Below, piece after piece: positions 1 through 8,772 of a stretch of 34,798 bases of DNA. The stretch's first letter is position 1. The number at the start of each line of letters is the position of its first letter. Origin of the DNA: Nitrospira sp. (GTDB lineage Bacteria; UBA9089; CG2-30-40-21; SBAY01); assembly GCA_005239945.1 (NCBI GenBank), contig SBAY01000346.1, positions 1 to 34,798 of the forward strand. Direction: 5' to 3'. The position numbers were made by a program, and so were the translations under genes. Below the pieces are notes generated by a model, which made no database searches, was not told the DNA's origin, and saw nothing but the letters and a program-made list of their open reading frames with translations.

Positions 1-130
1 ATGGAGGTATGTGTCAATAATATCTATATTATATAGTATGTGTCATATGGCACAACATAAAGGGTAAAATCCGGTCTGGTTCAAATAGTAAAGTGTTACA
101 CAAATTTTACACGCACCCCAAGAAAAGATA

Positions 131-172
131 TCATTTAAGAATTAAAAGTGGACACTTTTAATTCTTAAATGA
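131..172. repeat. Perfect 20-bp inverted repeat with 2-nt centre
   Basis: tcatttaagaattaaaagtg (131-150) / ga / cacttttaattcttaaatga (153-172) are exact reverse complements; pairing continues for 3 bp past one mismatch (127-129 with 174-176). Confidence 0.9.
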
Positions 173-190
173 CATCTTATAAAATTTTAG

Positions 191-219
191 TTGCAAATTT
201 TTGATATTTATGGTATATT
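191..219 (+). promoter_or_regulatory. Sigma70-like promoter for tRNA-Glu
   Basis: TTGCAA (191-196), 17-bp spacer ending TGG, TATATT (214-219); tRNA starts 15 nt downstream. Confidence 0.6.
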
Positions 220-233
220 ATTATTTATGGTAA

Positions 234-309
234 GTCCCCATCGACTAGTGGCCCAGGTCATCACCCTTTCACGGTGACGGCGGGGGTTCGAATCCCCCTG
301 GGGACGCCA
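234..309 (+). tRNA. tRNA-Glu, anticodon UUC, CCA encoded
   Basis: GTCCCCA (234-240) pairs with TGGGGAC (299-305); anticodon loop CCTTTCACGG with TTC; T-arm GGGGGTTCGAATCCCCC; discriminator G plus CCA (307-309). Confidence 0.97.
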
Positions 310-344
310 AATTTTATCTTCGGTCAGAAGTAAACTATAAAAAG

Positions 345-743
345 GTGATCGAGATAGGAATGACACAAGTAACGGTAGCAGTATGTAATCCGGGGAATCA
401 GGAGAAACGATGGAAAGGTTTATTTTTTGTAGATACAGGTGCGATTGATTGTCTGGTTCCCGGCAATCGGCTGAGGGAAGTTGGAATTAAGCCTGTAGGA
501 AAGCGAACTTATGAATTAGCTGATGGGACAGATGCAGTAAGGGATATTGGTGTGGCACAGGTAGAATTTATGAGTGAGTTTGTGGGTGCGACAGTAATCT
601 CTGGAAAAGATAATGTAGAACCAATTTTAGGCGTAACGGCATTAGAATCCGTTGAAATTGAGATTGACCCGCAAAATCAACGATTAAAACCACTACCCAC
701 TGTTCGGTTAAAAATAGTGAGGAGGTTGAAAATAGATGATTAG
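345..743 (+). CDS. Clan AA (retropepsin-like) aspartic protease family protein
   Basis: FVDTGAIDCLVP catalytic-type motif and C-terminal ILGVTALE; 132 aa. Confidence 0.7.
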   Translation: MIEIGMTQVTVAVCNPGNQEKRWKGLFFVDTGAIDCLVPGNRLREVGIKPVGKRTYELADGTDAVRDIGVAQVEFMSEFVGATVISGKDNVEPILGVTALESVEIEIDPQNQRLKPLPTVRLKIVRRLKIDD

Positions 744-2301
744 GGTCAAACGAGCACTAATAAGTGTTTCAGACAAACAAGGATTACTTACTCTGGCTAA
801 TTATTTAAACCAGACAGGGGTAGAGATTATTTCTACCGGTGGGACGGCTAATGCCTTGAAGGAAGCTGGGATAACGGTTATTCCTGTAGCGGAGGTAACT
901 AATTTCCCGGAGATGCTGGATGGCAGGGTAAAAACACTTCATCCTAATATTCAGGCCGGGATTTTAGCTCAACGAACCCCAGAACATCTTAAACAACTTG
1001 AAGAACAGAAGATTAAACCGATTGACCTCGTCATTATTAATCTTTATCCTTTCGCCAGGACCATTGCTAAGCCTGATGTGACGCTTGAAGAGGCCATTGA
1101 AAATATTGATATAGGTGGCCCGACCATGATTCGTGCCGCGGCTAAAAATTATAAATATGTCGGGGTGGTAGTCTCACCGGCAAGATATGAAGAATTGCTG
1201 CTGGAACTCAAGAAAAATGACGGCTGTTTATCCTTAGAATTAAGTTATAAATTAGCCTGTGAGGCATTTGCCCATACGGCTCAATATGATTCTATCATCC
1301 ATCAATATTTAGAAAAAGACCCTTTGCCTATCCATTTGAATTTAAGTTATGAGAAAGTATCCCCATTACGATACGGAGAGAATTCTCACCAACAGGCAGG
1401 CTTTTATAAAAACACTCAAATTACTGTCCCTGGGATTGGTAATGCTAAACAATTACACGGTAAGGAACTTTCTTACAATAATATCTTAGACCTTGATTCA
1501 GCCCTGGCTCTGGTAAGTGAGTTTGAGGAAGATTTTGCCTGTGCCATCATTAAACATAACAATCCTTGTGGGGTAGCGGTTGATGGAAATCAATTGACGG
1601 CCTATAAACTTGCTTATGAAACAGACCCTATCTCTGCCTTTGGCGGGATAATCGGTTTTAATCGGCAGGTAGAAAAATCTACAGCAGAAGAAATCATCAA
1701 GACATTTATTGAGGCTATTATTGCCCCTGGATTTAGTCAGGAGGCACTTGAAGTCCTTAAAACAAAGAAGGACCTGAGACTTCTGGAGGTATCTTCCTGG
1801 CAAAATCATTCATCACCTGGCAGGCTGGAAGCCTGTCCTACCTTACTTGCCCTAAGAACTGTAGGAGGTGGTGGATTACTTGTTCAAACTCATGATTTAA
1901 AAAAAATCAGTGCCCAAGACCTGAAGATAGTTACCAAAAGACAACCTTCTCCACAGGAGATAAAGGCCATGCTTTTTGGGTGGAAGGTAGTAAAACATGT
2001 CAGATCCAATGCTATCGTTCTGGTAAAAGAAAACAGAACTATGGGTATTGGTGCTGGGCAAACCTCACGGGTGGACTCGGTTAAGATTGCTATTAATAAA
2101 GCCGGCTCGAATGCCTTTGGGACAGTTATGGTCAGTGATGCATTTTTCCCATTTAGAGATGGAATTGACCTGGCGGATAAAGCCGGAGTCAGGGCGATAA
2201 TTCAACCCGGCGGCTCTATTAAAGATGAAGAAATAATCCAGGCCGCTGATGAATACGCGATGACGATGGCTTTTACAGGTATCAGGCATTTCAAACATTA
2301 A
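736..2301 (+). CDS. purH: Bifunctional IMP cyclohydrolase / AICAR formyltransferase
   Basis: 521 aa; RALISVSDKQGL, STGGTANAL, DGRVKTLHPNI, KHNNPCGVAV, SDAFFPFRDGID, GGSIKDEEIIQAADE. Confidence 0.97.
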   Translation: MIRVKRALISVSDKQGLLTLANYLNQTGVEIISTGGTANALKEAGITVIPVAEVTNFPEMLDGRVKTLHPNIQAGILAQRTPEHLKQLEEQKIKPIDLVIINLYPFARTIAKPDVTLEEAIENIDIGGPTMIRAAAKNYKYVGVVVSPARYEELLLELKKNDGCLSLELSYKLACEAFAHTAQYDSIIHQYLEKDPLPIHLNLSYEKVSPLRYGENSHQQAGFYKNTQITVPGIGNAKQLHGKELSYNNILDLDSALALVSEFEEDFACAIIKHNNPCGVAVDGNQLTAYKLAYETDPISAFGGIIGFNRQVEKSTAEEIIKTFIEAIIAPGFSQEALEVLKTKKDLRLLEVSSWQNHSSPGRLEACPTLLALRTVGGGGLLVQTHDLKKISAQDLKIVTKRQPSPQEIKAMLFGWKVVKHVRSNAIVLVKENRTMGIGAGQTSRVDSVKIAINKAGSNAFGTVMVSDAFFPFRDGIDLADKAGVRAIIQPGGSIKDEEIIQAADEYAMTMAFTGIRHFKH

Positions 2302-2312
2302 AAATAAAAAGG

Positions 2313-2420
2313 ATTGGAGAGTGGATAAGGAGAAACAGGGAAGGAGAGAGAATAAAAATCTTCGTTTCTCTGTTTCTCCCCTTCCCTTCTTCCCCTCTTC
2401 CCCCTTTCTCCTTATTCTCT
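2313..2420. repeat. Purine-rich / pyrimidine-rich imperfect inverted repeat between purH and lysS
   Basis: ggataaggagaaacagggaaggagagag is followed by a long pyrimidine run ending tttctccttattctc; outer arms ggataaggagaaa / tttctccttattc match with one mismatch. Confidence 0.6.
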
Positions 2421-2442
2421 GCCATAAAAGGAAATTTAAAAA

Positions 2443-3846
2443 ATGGAAGAAATTAATGAATTACTTGAAATCAGACGACAAAAAATAGATTTTTGGAAAA
2501 ATAAAGGGATATTGCCTTTTGGACAAAGATATGAGGTAACTCACACAAGTCAACAAATTATTGAGGAATTTAAAGAGGGTAGCGAGGAAAAGGTAAGTTG
2601 TGCCGGCAGATTAATGGCTATACGCGAGCACGGAAAATCAATTTTTGCCCACCTCAAGGATGCTCAAGGTAAGATTCAAATCTATGCCAAGAAGGATATC
2701 CTGGGGAATGAGGGTTTTAGCCTGTTTAAAGAACTCGATATGGGCGATTTTATTGGCGTCCAGGGAAAGGTATTTAAAACCTATACAGGTGAAATAACGG
2801 TTTTGGTTGAAGAATTTACCTTTTTAGCTAAATCATTAAGACCATTGCCCAAGGAATGGTATGGACTAAGGGATATTGAATCACGGTATCGACAAAGATA
2901 TGTGGATTTGTTGGTCAATGAGGAAGTAAAGGATTTATTCATCAACCGTAGTAAAATTATTAAGGGACTAAAGGAATTTCTTGACAGGCAGAATTTTTTA
3001 GAGGTAGAAACCCCCATGATGCAAGCCATACCGGGTGGTGCTATTGCCAAACCCTTTGTTACCCATCATAATACCCTGGGGATTGACCTTTACCTGCGTA
3101 TTGCCCCGGAACTTTATCTTAAAAGGCTTGTTGTTGGTGGATTAGAACGTGTCTATGAACTAAACCGCAATTTTAGAAATGAGGGTATCTCCACCCGCCA
3201 CAATCCCGAATTTACAATGTTAGAGGTGTATCAAGCCTATGCAGATTATACGGATATGATGAGGCTGACCGAAGAACTTCTGGCATCTGTTGTGCAAAAG
3301 CTATTTGGCAGTCTGAAGATAACCTATCGGGATAACGAAATAGATTTCACGCCTCCCTGGCAGCGAATTACGGTTTATGAGGCAATTTCAAAATATACCG
3401 GTGTTGAAGTAACTCAATTGGAGGATATGCGGAAAATACTCGATGTTCAAGAAAAATCATTAACCGAGATATTGAATCATATTTTAGATAATAAGGTTGA
3501 GCCAAATTTAATCCAGCCAACCTTTCTCATGGATTATCCAACCGTTCTTTCTCCTTTAGCCAGGCAAAAACAAAACAACCCGGAATTGGTCGAACGATTC
3601 GAGTTTTTCATCGGTGGACAGGAACTGGGTAATGCCTACTCCGAGCTAAATGACCCTATTGAACAAAAAAAACGATTTTACGAACAAAATCCGGATAAGA
3701 TAGATGAGGATTATATTGAGGCATTAGAATATGGCTTACCGCCTTGTGGTGGCTTGGGAATAGGAATAGATAGATTAGTTATGGTCCTGACTAACACAAC
3801 CTCTATTCGGGAAGTAATGTTATTTCCTCAATTAAGACCAAAATGA
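2443..3846 (+). CDS. lysS: Lysyl-tRNA synthetase, class II
   Basis: 467 aa; [89 protein letters not shown]. Confidence 0.97.
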   Translation: MEEINELLEIRRQKIDFWKNKGILPFGQRYEVTHTSQQIIEEFKEGSEEKVSCAGRLMAIREHGKSIFAHLKDAQGKIQIYAKKDILGNEGFSLFKELDMGDFIGVQGKVFKTYTGEITVLVEEFTFLAKSLRPLPKEWYGLRDIESRYRQRYVDLLVNEEVKDLFINRSKIIKGLKEFLDRQNFLEVETPMMQAIPGGAIAKPFVTHHNTLGIDLYLRIAPELYLKRLVVGGLERVYELNRNFRNEGISTRHNPEFTMLEVYQAYADYTDMMRLTEELLASVVQKLFGSLKITYRDNEIDFTPPWQRITVYEAISKYTGVEVTQLEDMRKILDVQEKSLTEILNHILDNKVEPNLIQPTFLMDYPTVLSPLARQKQNNPELVERFEFFIGGQELGNAYSELNDPIEQKKRFYEQNPDKIDEDYIEALEYGLPPCGGLGIGIDRLVMVLTNTTSIREVMLFPQLRPK

Positions 3847-3864
3847 AAACAGGAGGATATAATT

Positions 3865-4173
3865 ATGAGCATGGTTAAAGAAGAGGCGAAAACATTAATT
3901 GATAAATTACCTGACCAGATAACATGGGATGATATTATGTACGAATTTTATGTGAAGAAGAAAATAGAAATTGGTTTGAAGGCGGCTGAAGAGGGACATG
4001 TTGTTCCGCATGAAGAAGTTAAAAAGAGGTTTTTACACGCAGTTCTGGTTGACCTTAAACAATGGGGCGAAGACTGGGAAGATTTTTATGATATATTGGT
4101 TTCTGAATCACGAAAAGGTGAATCAACTATATCATGGAATGAGTTAAAAGCCGAGAAAAATAATATGAGGTAA
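3865..4173 (+). CDS. Putative antitoxin of a RelE-type module, with a C-terminal extension
   Basis: IDKLPDQITWDDIMYEFYVKKKIEIGLKAAEEGHVVPHEEVKKRF resembles small addiction-module antitoxins; 3 nt upstream of the toxin ORF. Confidence 0.6.
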   Translation: MSMVKEEAKTLIDKLPDQITWDDIMYEFYVKKKIEIGLKAAEEGHVVPHEEVKKRFLHAVLVDLKQWGEDWEDFYDILVSESRKGESTISWNELKAEKNNMR

Positions 4174-4176
4174 TAG

Positions 4177-4437
4177 ATGGTTGAATATGAAGTACGATTT
4201 GTTAACTCTGCGGCTAACGAATTTCGTTCTTTACCAATCTATATTAAATCTCAGATTGAGATGATAGTTGAGGAGTTAAAGAAAAATCCTCGTCCTTTTG
4301 GTGTCCATAAATTAAAAGGACATGAACGACTTTATAGGATACGAATTAAAGAATACCGTTTGGTATATGAAATTGATGATAAGACAAAACTGATTCGGGT
4401 AACAAGAGTCCGACATCGTCGTGAAGTGTATCGATAG
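4177..4437 (+). CDS. RelE/ParE family toxin
   Basis: 86 aa; RPFGVHKLKGHERLYRIRIKEYRLVYEIDD...RVRHRREVYR is typical of the RelE fold family. Confidence 0.85.
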   Translation: MVEYEVRFVNSAANEFRSLPIYIKSQIEMIVEELKKNPRPFGVHKLKGHERLYRIRIKEYRLVYEIDDKTKLIRVTRVRHRREVYR

Positions 4438-4458
4438 ATTTATAATTTTACCGCAAGG

Positions 4459-5703
4459 ATGGTTATAATGCCCTACGAATTCTTTATCGGACTTAGATAT
4501 TTATTAGCCAGGAAAAGAGAGAGATTTATACCAATCATTACCCTATTTTCAATTGCCGGGGTAGCTGTTGGTGTGGCTACGCTGATTACTACCTTATCGG
4601 TCATGGGAGGATTTGAACGAGACCTCAAGGAAAAGATACTTGGCATGAATGCCCACCTCATCGTTACAGAGGGAATGGTTGGTGAATTAAAAAATTACCC
4701 GGCGGTTATCGAGAAAATCAAGAAAGCAGATAACCGAATAGTTGGTATTGCACCACTTATTACCACACAAGCCATAATAAGCTCACCTTATCAAAATGCA
4801 GGGATAATGTTGAAAGGGATTGATTCTAAACTTGAAGGCAGTGTTTCAAAATTACCTGAATATATCAAAGAAGGCTCGCTGGAACTTTCCCAAAACGATA
4901 TTTTGTTGGGTAAAGAGCTGGCTAAAAGATTAGGGGTAATCCGTGGGGAGGAGGTAAGTTTGTTCACCACTCAAGGGAAAAGCCTCAACGAAGCAAGCTT
5001 CAACGAGGCAAGCCTCATCCCAAATCAACAAATACTCAAGGTTAAAGGTATTTTTGAATCCGGGATGTATGAATATGATGCCAATTTTGCCTGTGTCTCA
5101 CTTTCTAAAGCCCAGGGTTTACTCGGATTGGACAACCAGGCGGTTACCTCTATTGCCCTGAAAATAAACGATATTTACCAGACACCCCAAATAGCCCAGA
5201 AACTCAAATCTTCATTAGGATTTCCATATTGGGTTAGAACCTGGGAAGAGATGAACAAGAATCTCTTTTGCGCCTTAAAATTAGAAAAGACGGTGATGTT
5301 TATTATCCTTTGTCTGATTATCTTAGTGGCTGGATTCAATATTGCTGGAAGCCTGATTATGCGGGTTATGGAAAAGACAAAGGAAATTGGCATACTTAGA
5401 ACGATGGGGGCAGGTTCAGGGAGTATTCTTTCCATATTTTTGTTGGAAGGGGCAATTATCGGCCTGGTCGGGACATTTATCGGCTTTTTAGGCGGGATAA
5501 CGCTATGTAACTTACTGGCGGAGTATCAATTTATCAAACTACCAGGCGATATTTACTACCTCAGCTCCATTCCGGTAAATATAAGATGGAGTGATGTGGG
5601 TATCATAAGTTTAGCGGCGATTATTTTAAGCTTGGTAGCGGCTATTTATCCCGCAAGATATGCCGCTTCATTAAAACCAATTGAGGCATTGAGGTATGAG
5701 TAG
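4459..5703 (+). CDS. Lipoprotein-releasing ABC transporter permease (LolC/LolE family)
   Basis: 414 aa; FFIGLRYLLARKRERFIPIITLFSIAGVAVGVATLI, IFESGMYEYD, C-terminal FtsX-like core ending YPARYAASLKPIEALRYE. Confidence 0.92.
   Translation: MVIMPYEFFIGLRYLLARKRERFIPIITLFSIAGVAVGVATLITTLSVMGGFERDLKEKILGMNAHLIVTEGMVGELKNYPAVIEKIKKADNRIVGIAPLITTQAIISSPYQNAGIMLKGIDSKLEGSVSKLPEYIKEGSLELSQNDILLGKELAKRLGVIRGEEVSLFTTQGKSLNEASFNEASLIPNQQILKVKGIFESGMYEYDANFACVSLSKAQGLLGLDNQAVTSIALKINDIYQTPQIAQKLKSSLGFPYWVRTWEEMNKNLFCALKLEKTVMFIILCLIILVAGFNIAGSLIMRVMEKTKEIGILRTMGAGSGSILSIFLLEGAIIGLVGTFIGFLGGITLCNLLAEYQFIKLPGDIYYLSSIPVNIRWSDVGIISLAAIILSLVAAIYPARYAASLKPIEALRYE
4981..5018 (+). repeat. 15-bp tandem repeat (2.5 units) inside the LolC/E gene
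   Basis: agcctcaacgaagca / agcttcaacgaggca / agcctcat, 13/15 identical between units; encodes SLNEA SFNEA SLI. Confidence 0.8.
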
Positions 5704-5713
5704 GGGAATATGG

Positions 5714-5809
5714 AATTTTCGATTTTCGATTTTCGATTTTCGATTGAGAAATCTTATATCCTCAATCCTTAATCTTCAATCCAAAATCGAAAATCGAAAA
5801 TCGAAAATT
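5714..5809. repeat. Heptamer-repeat foldback element between the Lol permease and LolD
   Basis: 27-bp perfect inverted arms 5714-5740 / 5783-5809. Left arm is (ATTTTCG)x4; the other strand reads ATTTTCG x3, ATTTTGG, ATTGAAG, ATTAAGG, ATTGAGG, ATATAAG, ATTTCTC. Confidence 0.95.
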
Positions 5810-5828
5810 AAAGAGAGAGGGAGAAGAA

Positions 5829-6515
5829 ATGCTATTACAGGCTATTGATATTTACAAATCGTATCCGAGTGGGAAAATGAGGATTGACATCCTTAAGGGA
5901 CTTAATTTAGAGGTACATCAGGGAGAGATTTTGGTTATAGTTGGCGCCTCTGGTGTAGGAAAGAGTACCTTGCTCAATCTGTTAGGCACATTAGATAAGG
6001 CCGATAGCGGTGAAATTCGATTTGAGTCAAGAAATCTATCCCAGTTAAATGGTAAGAGGTTGACAAAATTCAGGAATGAGACGCTTGGATTTATATTCCA
6101 GTTTCATCATTTATTACCTGAATTTAGTGCTTTAGAGAATGTCCTCCTGCCGGCTTTGATTGGTCGAAGAAAGGGTAGGGAGGTTATAAAATCTGCGGAG
6201 TTACTTTTAGAAGAGGTCGGATTAACTCAAAGAAAGCATCACAAACCCGGGCAATTATCTTGTGGTGAGGCACAGCGGGTAGCCATAGTCAGGGCCTTGA
6301 TAAATAACCCGGTTTTGATTTTAGCTGATGAGCCAACCGGTAATTTAGACGGTCAAACCGCCAGGGAGGTTTTTAGCCTGCTCCAAAAACTGACTAAAGA
6401 AAGAAACCAGACACTCGTTATGGTTACCCACAATGAGGAATTAGCCAAAAGAGGGGATAGAATACTCAGGTTAGCAGATGGGAAGGCGAGAAAAACGGCC
6501 TCTAATTCAAAATGA
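5829..6515 (+). CDS. lolD: LolD-like lipoprotein-releasing ABC transporter ATP-binding protein
   Basis: Walker A GASGVGKST, signature LSCGEAQRV, Walker B VLILADEPTGNLD, H-loop VTHNEE; follows the Lol permease. Confidence 0.9.
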   Translation: MLLQAIDIYKSYPSGKMRIDILKGLNLEVHQGEILVIVGASGVGKSTLLNLLGTLDKADSGEIRFESRNLSQLNGKRLTKFRNETLGFIFQFHHLLPEFSALENVLLPALIGRRKGREVIKSAELLLEEVGLTQRKHHKPGQLSCGEAQRVAIVRALINNPVLILADEPTGNLDGQTAREVFSLLQKLTKERNQTLVMVTHNEELAKRGDRILRLADGKARKTASNSK

Positions 6516-6570
6516 ATTAATTTTTGAGGGGAAAATCTTTTGAAAAAAGTTTTGGGGAAAAGAGGAACTT

Positions 6571-6609
6571 AGTGGAGAGAGAGACCCTTTAAGGGTTTCT
6601 CTCTCCACT
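6571..6609. terminator. Strong hairpin between convergent genes
   Basis: agtggagagagagaccctt (6571-6589) pairs with aagggtttctctctccact (6591-6609) with one G.T; lies between convergent lolD and the PilX-like ORF. A-run follows on +, no U-tract, so it may not be a classical intrinsic terminator. Confidence 0.5.
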
Positions 6610-6648
6610 AAAAAAATGAATTCCTCACAAAATATAAGGAATTTCTCC

Positions 6649-8466
6649 TTATTTATACCTTTCCCAGGCAAGAATCTGCATTCTTCCTGTACCTCTACCA
6701 CCCTGTCCCCCAGCAAAGACATTATTAAAATAATTGCGGTTCCCATTTATGTTTTCATAACCAAGAATTAAATCAGAGCCATCATCATAATAAGTCCCCC
6801 CACTGTGAGACCCAGCAGGAGGAAACAAATAATCAAGCATTGTCCGTCCTAATCTTCCCTGATTTCCTATCCGAAACTCTTCCTTAGCCATAATTGCTCC
6901 CTTTAAGATAAAATCCTTATATTTCATTATGGAACCCTTAGAATATATAAACCCTCTCCATATCATCCCATTCTCCCTAAAAGGTCCACCGCCACTCACT
7001 TCCAGTGGAGTTGGTGCCATAAGAATATCATATTCAGAAAATAGGTCCAGGGTCCCTAAATCACCTCTATTAAAACCTATTAGTGGTTCAAGATAGTCAA
7101 CGGTTTTACCTTCCAAGGTTAAATCAGTATAAGGTCGATATACACTAGTTTTATTTAAATATGGCCACGAATTTCCACTATCATCCAGACTTAGTATCCC
7201 ACCGTAAATAGCTATACCGATATTCTCATTTCTTTGATTATTCTCATCGGTATAACCCATTACTGGAGGAGGATTATTAAAATCAACTTCCATATCAACC
7301 GTATTAACCCACCTTCCTCGGGTAACAATTATTCCTCTTGTATTTGGTGTTATTCGTATACTCCCATCTGTTCGCAGTGAACCATCCTCTAGATAGAAAA
7401 CTGTTTGCCCATCACCATTTACATCATAAAAGACAGGGACATTTGGCTGATTAGGAGGTTGGGTAGGATTGGTTCCTTTAAAAACAACCATAGCGGTAGG
7501 ATGAACACCAATATTATATAGCCTATGGTTGTTTCCATCTGTTCTCGTCGTAATATGCCTGCCAGAAATTATTATTCCATTTCTATCTCTTATCACTCCA
7601 CCACTTGCCGTATAATCTGCAATAGTGCGAAAATAATCTAAATTTGCATCTGGGGTTGGTTGTGAAGGGACATTGGTTTGTGTTGTAATGTTATCATTAG
7701 TATTATCTGCATTTTGGAGTGCTGGCGGTATCGTAGGGCCAGATGTTCTATAATCAAAATCACCTCGATATCCATCCTTCCGTGCCCAAGGAGTATATTG
7801 ATGCTGTAGAAGGGGGGTATCTACCGTATCTTCTGCGCTTTGCTCTGAATATACAGTACTATTTCCGTTGGCATCTGGATAAAGATAGGCAAGGGAATTA
7901 GTAGGTGTTAGCAGTCTATTGGCATGGATGGAGTCTGGTGGAAATCCTAATTGCTGGACCCCTAATCTAACCAATACCCTTACCTGCTCTACTTTTTTCA
8001 GACTTGACATTAGTCCTGATGGTGATGGAGTTCGCATTACTCCTGCCGCATAGATTGCCCATTCATCAAAATCCGGGGTTGTAAGATCGTCTTCATGGAC
8101 CATCTTAATCCCATAAAGATATGAACCTTCCCCCCCTGATATGAGAGATACACCATAGGATTTATATACTGTAGGATCTTTTTCCCTAATTAAGCTATCA
8201 TAATCAGTGCCAAACAAACTCTCTCCATCTTGAGGTAACCAATTTGGGTCATTGTCAAGTTGTTGTTGTATTCGCCAAATAGTTCGTTCTGCTCCTGCAT
8301 TAGATACATTCAAACTTATTACCCCTATCTTATCTGTCATAGATTTACTCATCTCAGTCTGAGTAGAAACGAAAAAAGCCATAGCGAGTAAAAATAAAAC
8401 AATCATTACCATAGGGGCAATAATCATAGCTATTCCTTTTTCTTGATTTGAAATTTTTCTTATCAT
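6649..8466 (-). CDS. PilX-like minor pilin / type IV pilus assembly protein
   Basis: 605 aa; N-terminal QEKGIAMIIAPMVMIVLFLLAMAFFVSTQTEMSKS prepilin-like hydrophobic helix; SD aaaggagg upstream. Confidence 0.6.
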   Translation of the reverse strand: MIRKISNQEKGIAMIIAPMVMIVLFLLAMAFFVSTQTEMSKSMTDKIGVISLNVSNAGAERTIWRIQQQLDNDPNWLPQDGESLFGTDYDSLIREKDPTVYKSYGVSLISGGEGSYLYGIKMVHEDDLTTPDFDEWAIYAAGVMRTPSPSGLMSSLKKVEQVRVLVRLGVQQLGFPPDSIHANRLLTPTNSLAYLYPDANGNSTVYSEQSAEDTVDTPLLQHQYTPWARKDGYRGDFDYRTSGPTIPPALQNADNTNDNITTQTNVPSQPTPDANLDYFRTIADYTASGGVIRDRNGIIISGRHITTRTDGNNHRLYNIGVHPTAMVVFKGTNPTQPPNQPNVPVFYDVNGDGQTVFYLEDGSLRTDGSIRITPNTRGIIVTRGRWVNTVDMEVDFNNPPPVMGYTDENNQRNENIGIAIYGGILSLDDSGNSWPYLNKTSVYRPYTDLTLEGKTVDYLEPLIGFNRGDLGTLDLFSEYDILMAPTPLEVSGGGPFRENGMIWRGFIYSKGSIMKYKDFILKGAIMAKEEFRIGNQGRLGRTMLDYLFPPAGSHSGGTYYDDGSDLILGYENINGNRNYFNNVFAGGQGGRGTGRMQILAWERYK

Positions 8467-8499
8467 TTTTCACATCCTCCTTTAATTTTTAATATAAGC

Positions 8500-8713
8500 C
8501 TTCTGCAAAATTCATAACTTATTGATATTTCAGTAAATCATGAAATTGTTTTTCTTGACTTTTCCTCCATACTCTGACTTTATTCCTTTATACACATTCT
8601 TTTAGCCACAAAGACACAAAGACACTAAATTTCACTAAAATTTCCTTTTGTGGAATTTTGTGTCTTAGAGACTTTGTGGCATATCTTTCCTCACATTTCT
8701 CATTTTGCAGAAG
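8500..8713. repeat. Nested inverted repeats containing a CACAAAGA octamer repeat
   Basis: Outer arms cttctgcaaaat (8500-8511) / attttgcagaag (8702-8713); inner arms gccacaaag (8605-8613) / ctttgtggc (8672-8680); CACAAAGA repeated twice with 8-bp period in the inner left arm. Confidence 0.7.
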
Positions 8714-8772
8714 TCTATTTTAATATAGGACTTATAGTCCTTATCCTTATGGTGAGATTTTTAACAAACCGA

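Noticed and set aside
1498-1809. 103-aa - strand ORF inside purH
   Set aside because: Antisense shadow of a conserved coding region.
5714-5809. CRISPR array
   Set aside because: Units are 7 nt with no spacers; it is a short tandem/foldback repeat, not CRISPR.
8729-8741. Small palindrome ggacttatagtcc
   Set aside because: Only a 5-bp stem in AT-rich DNA; could occur by chance.
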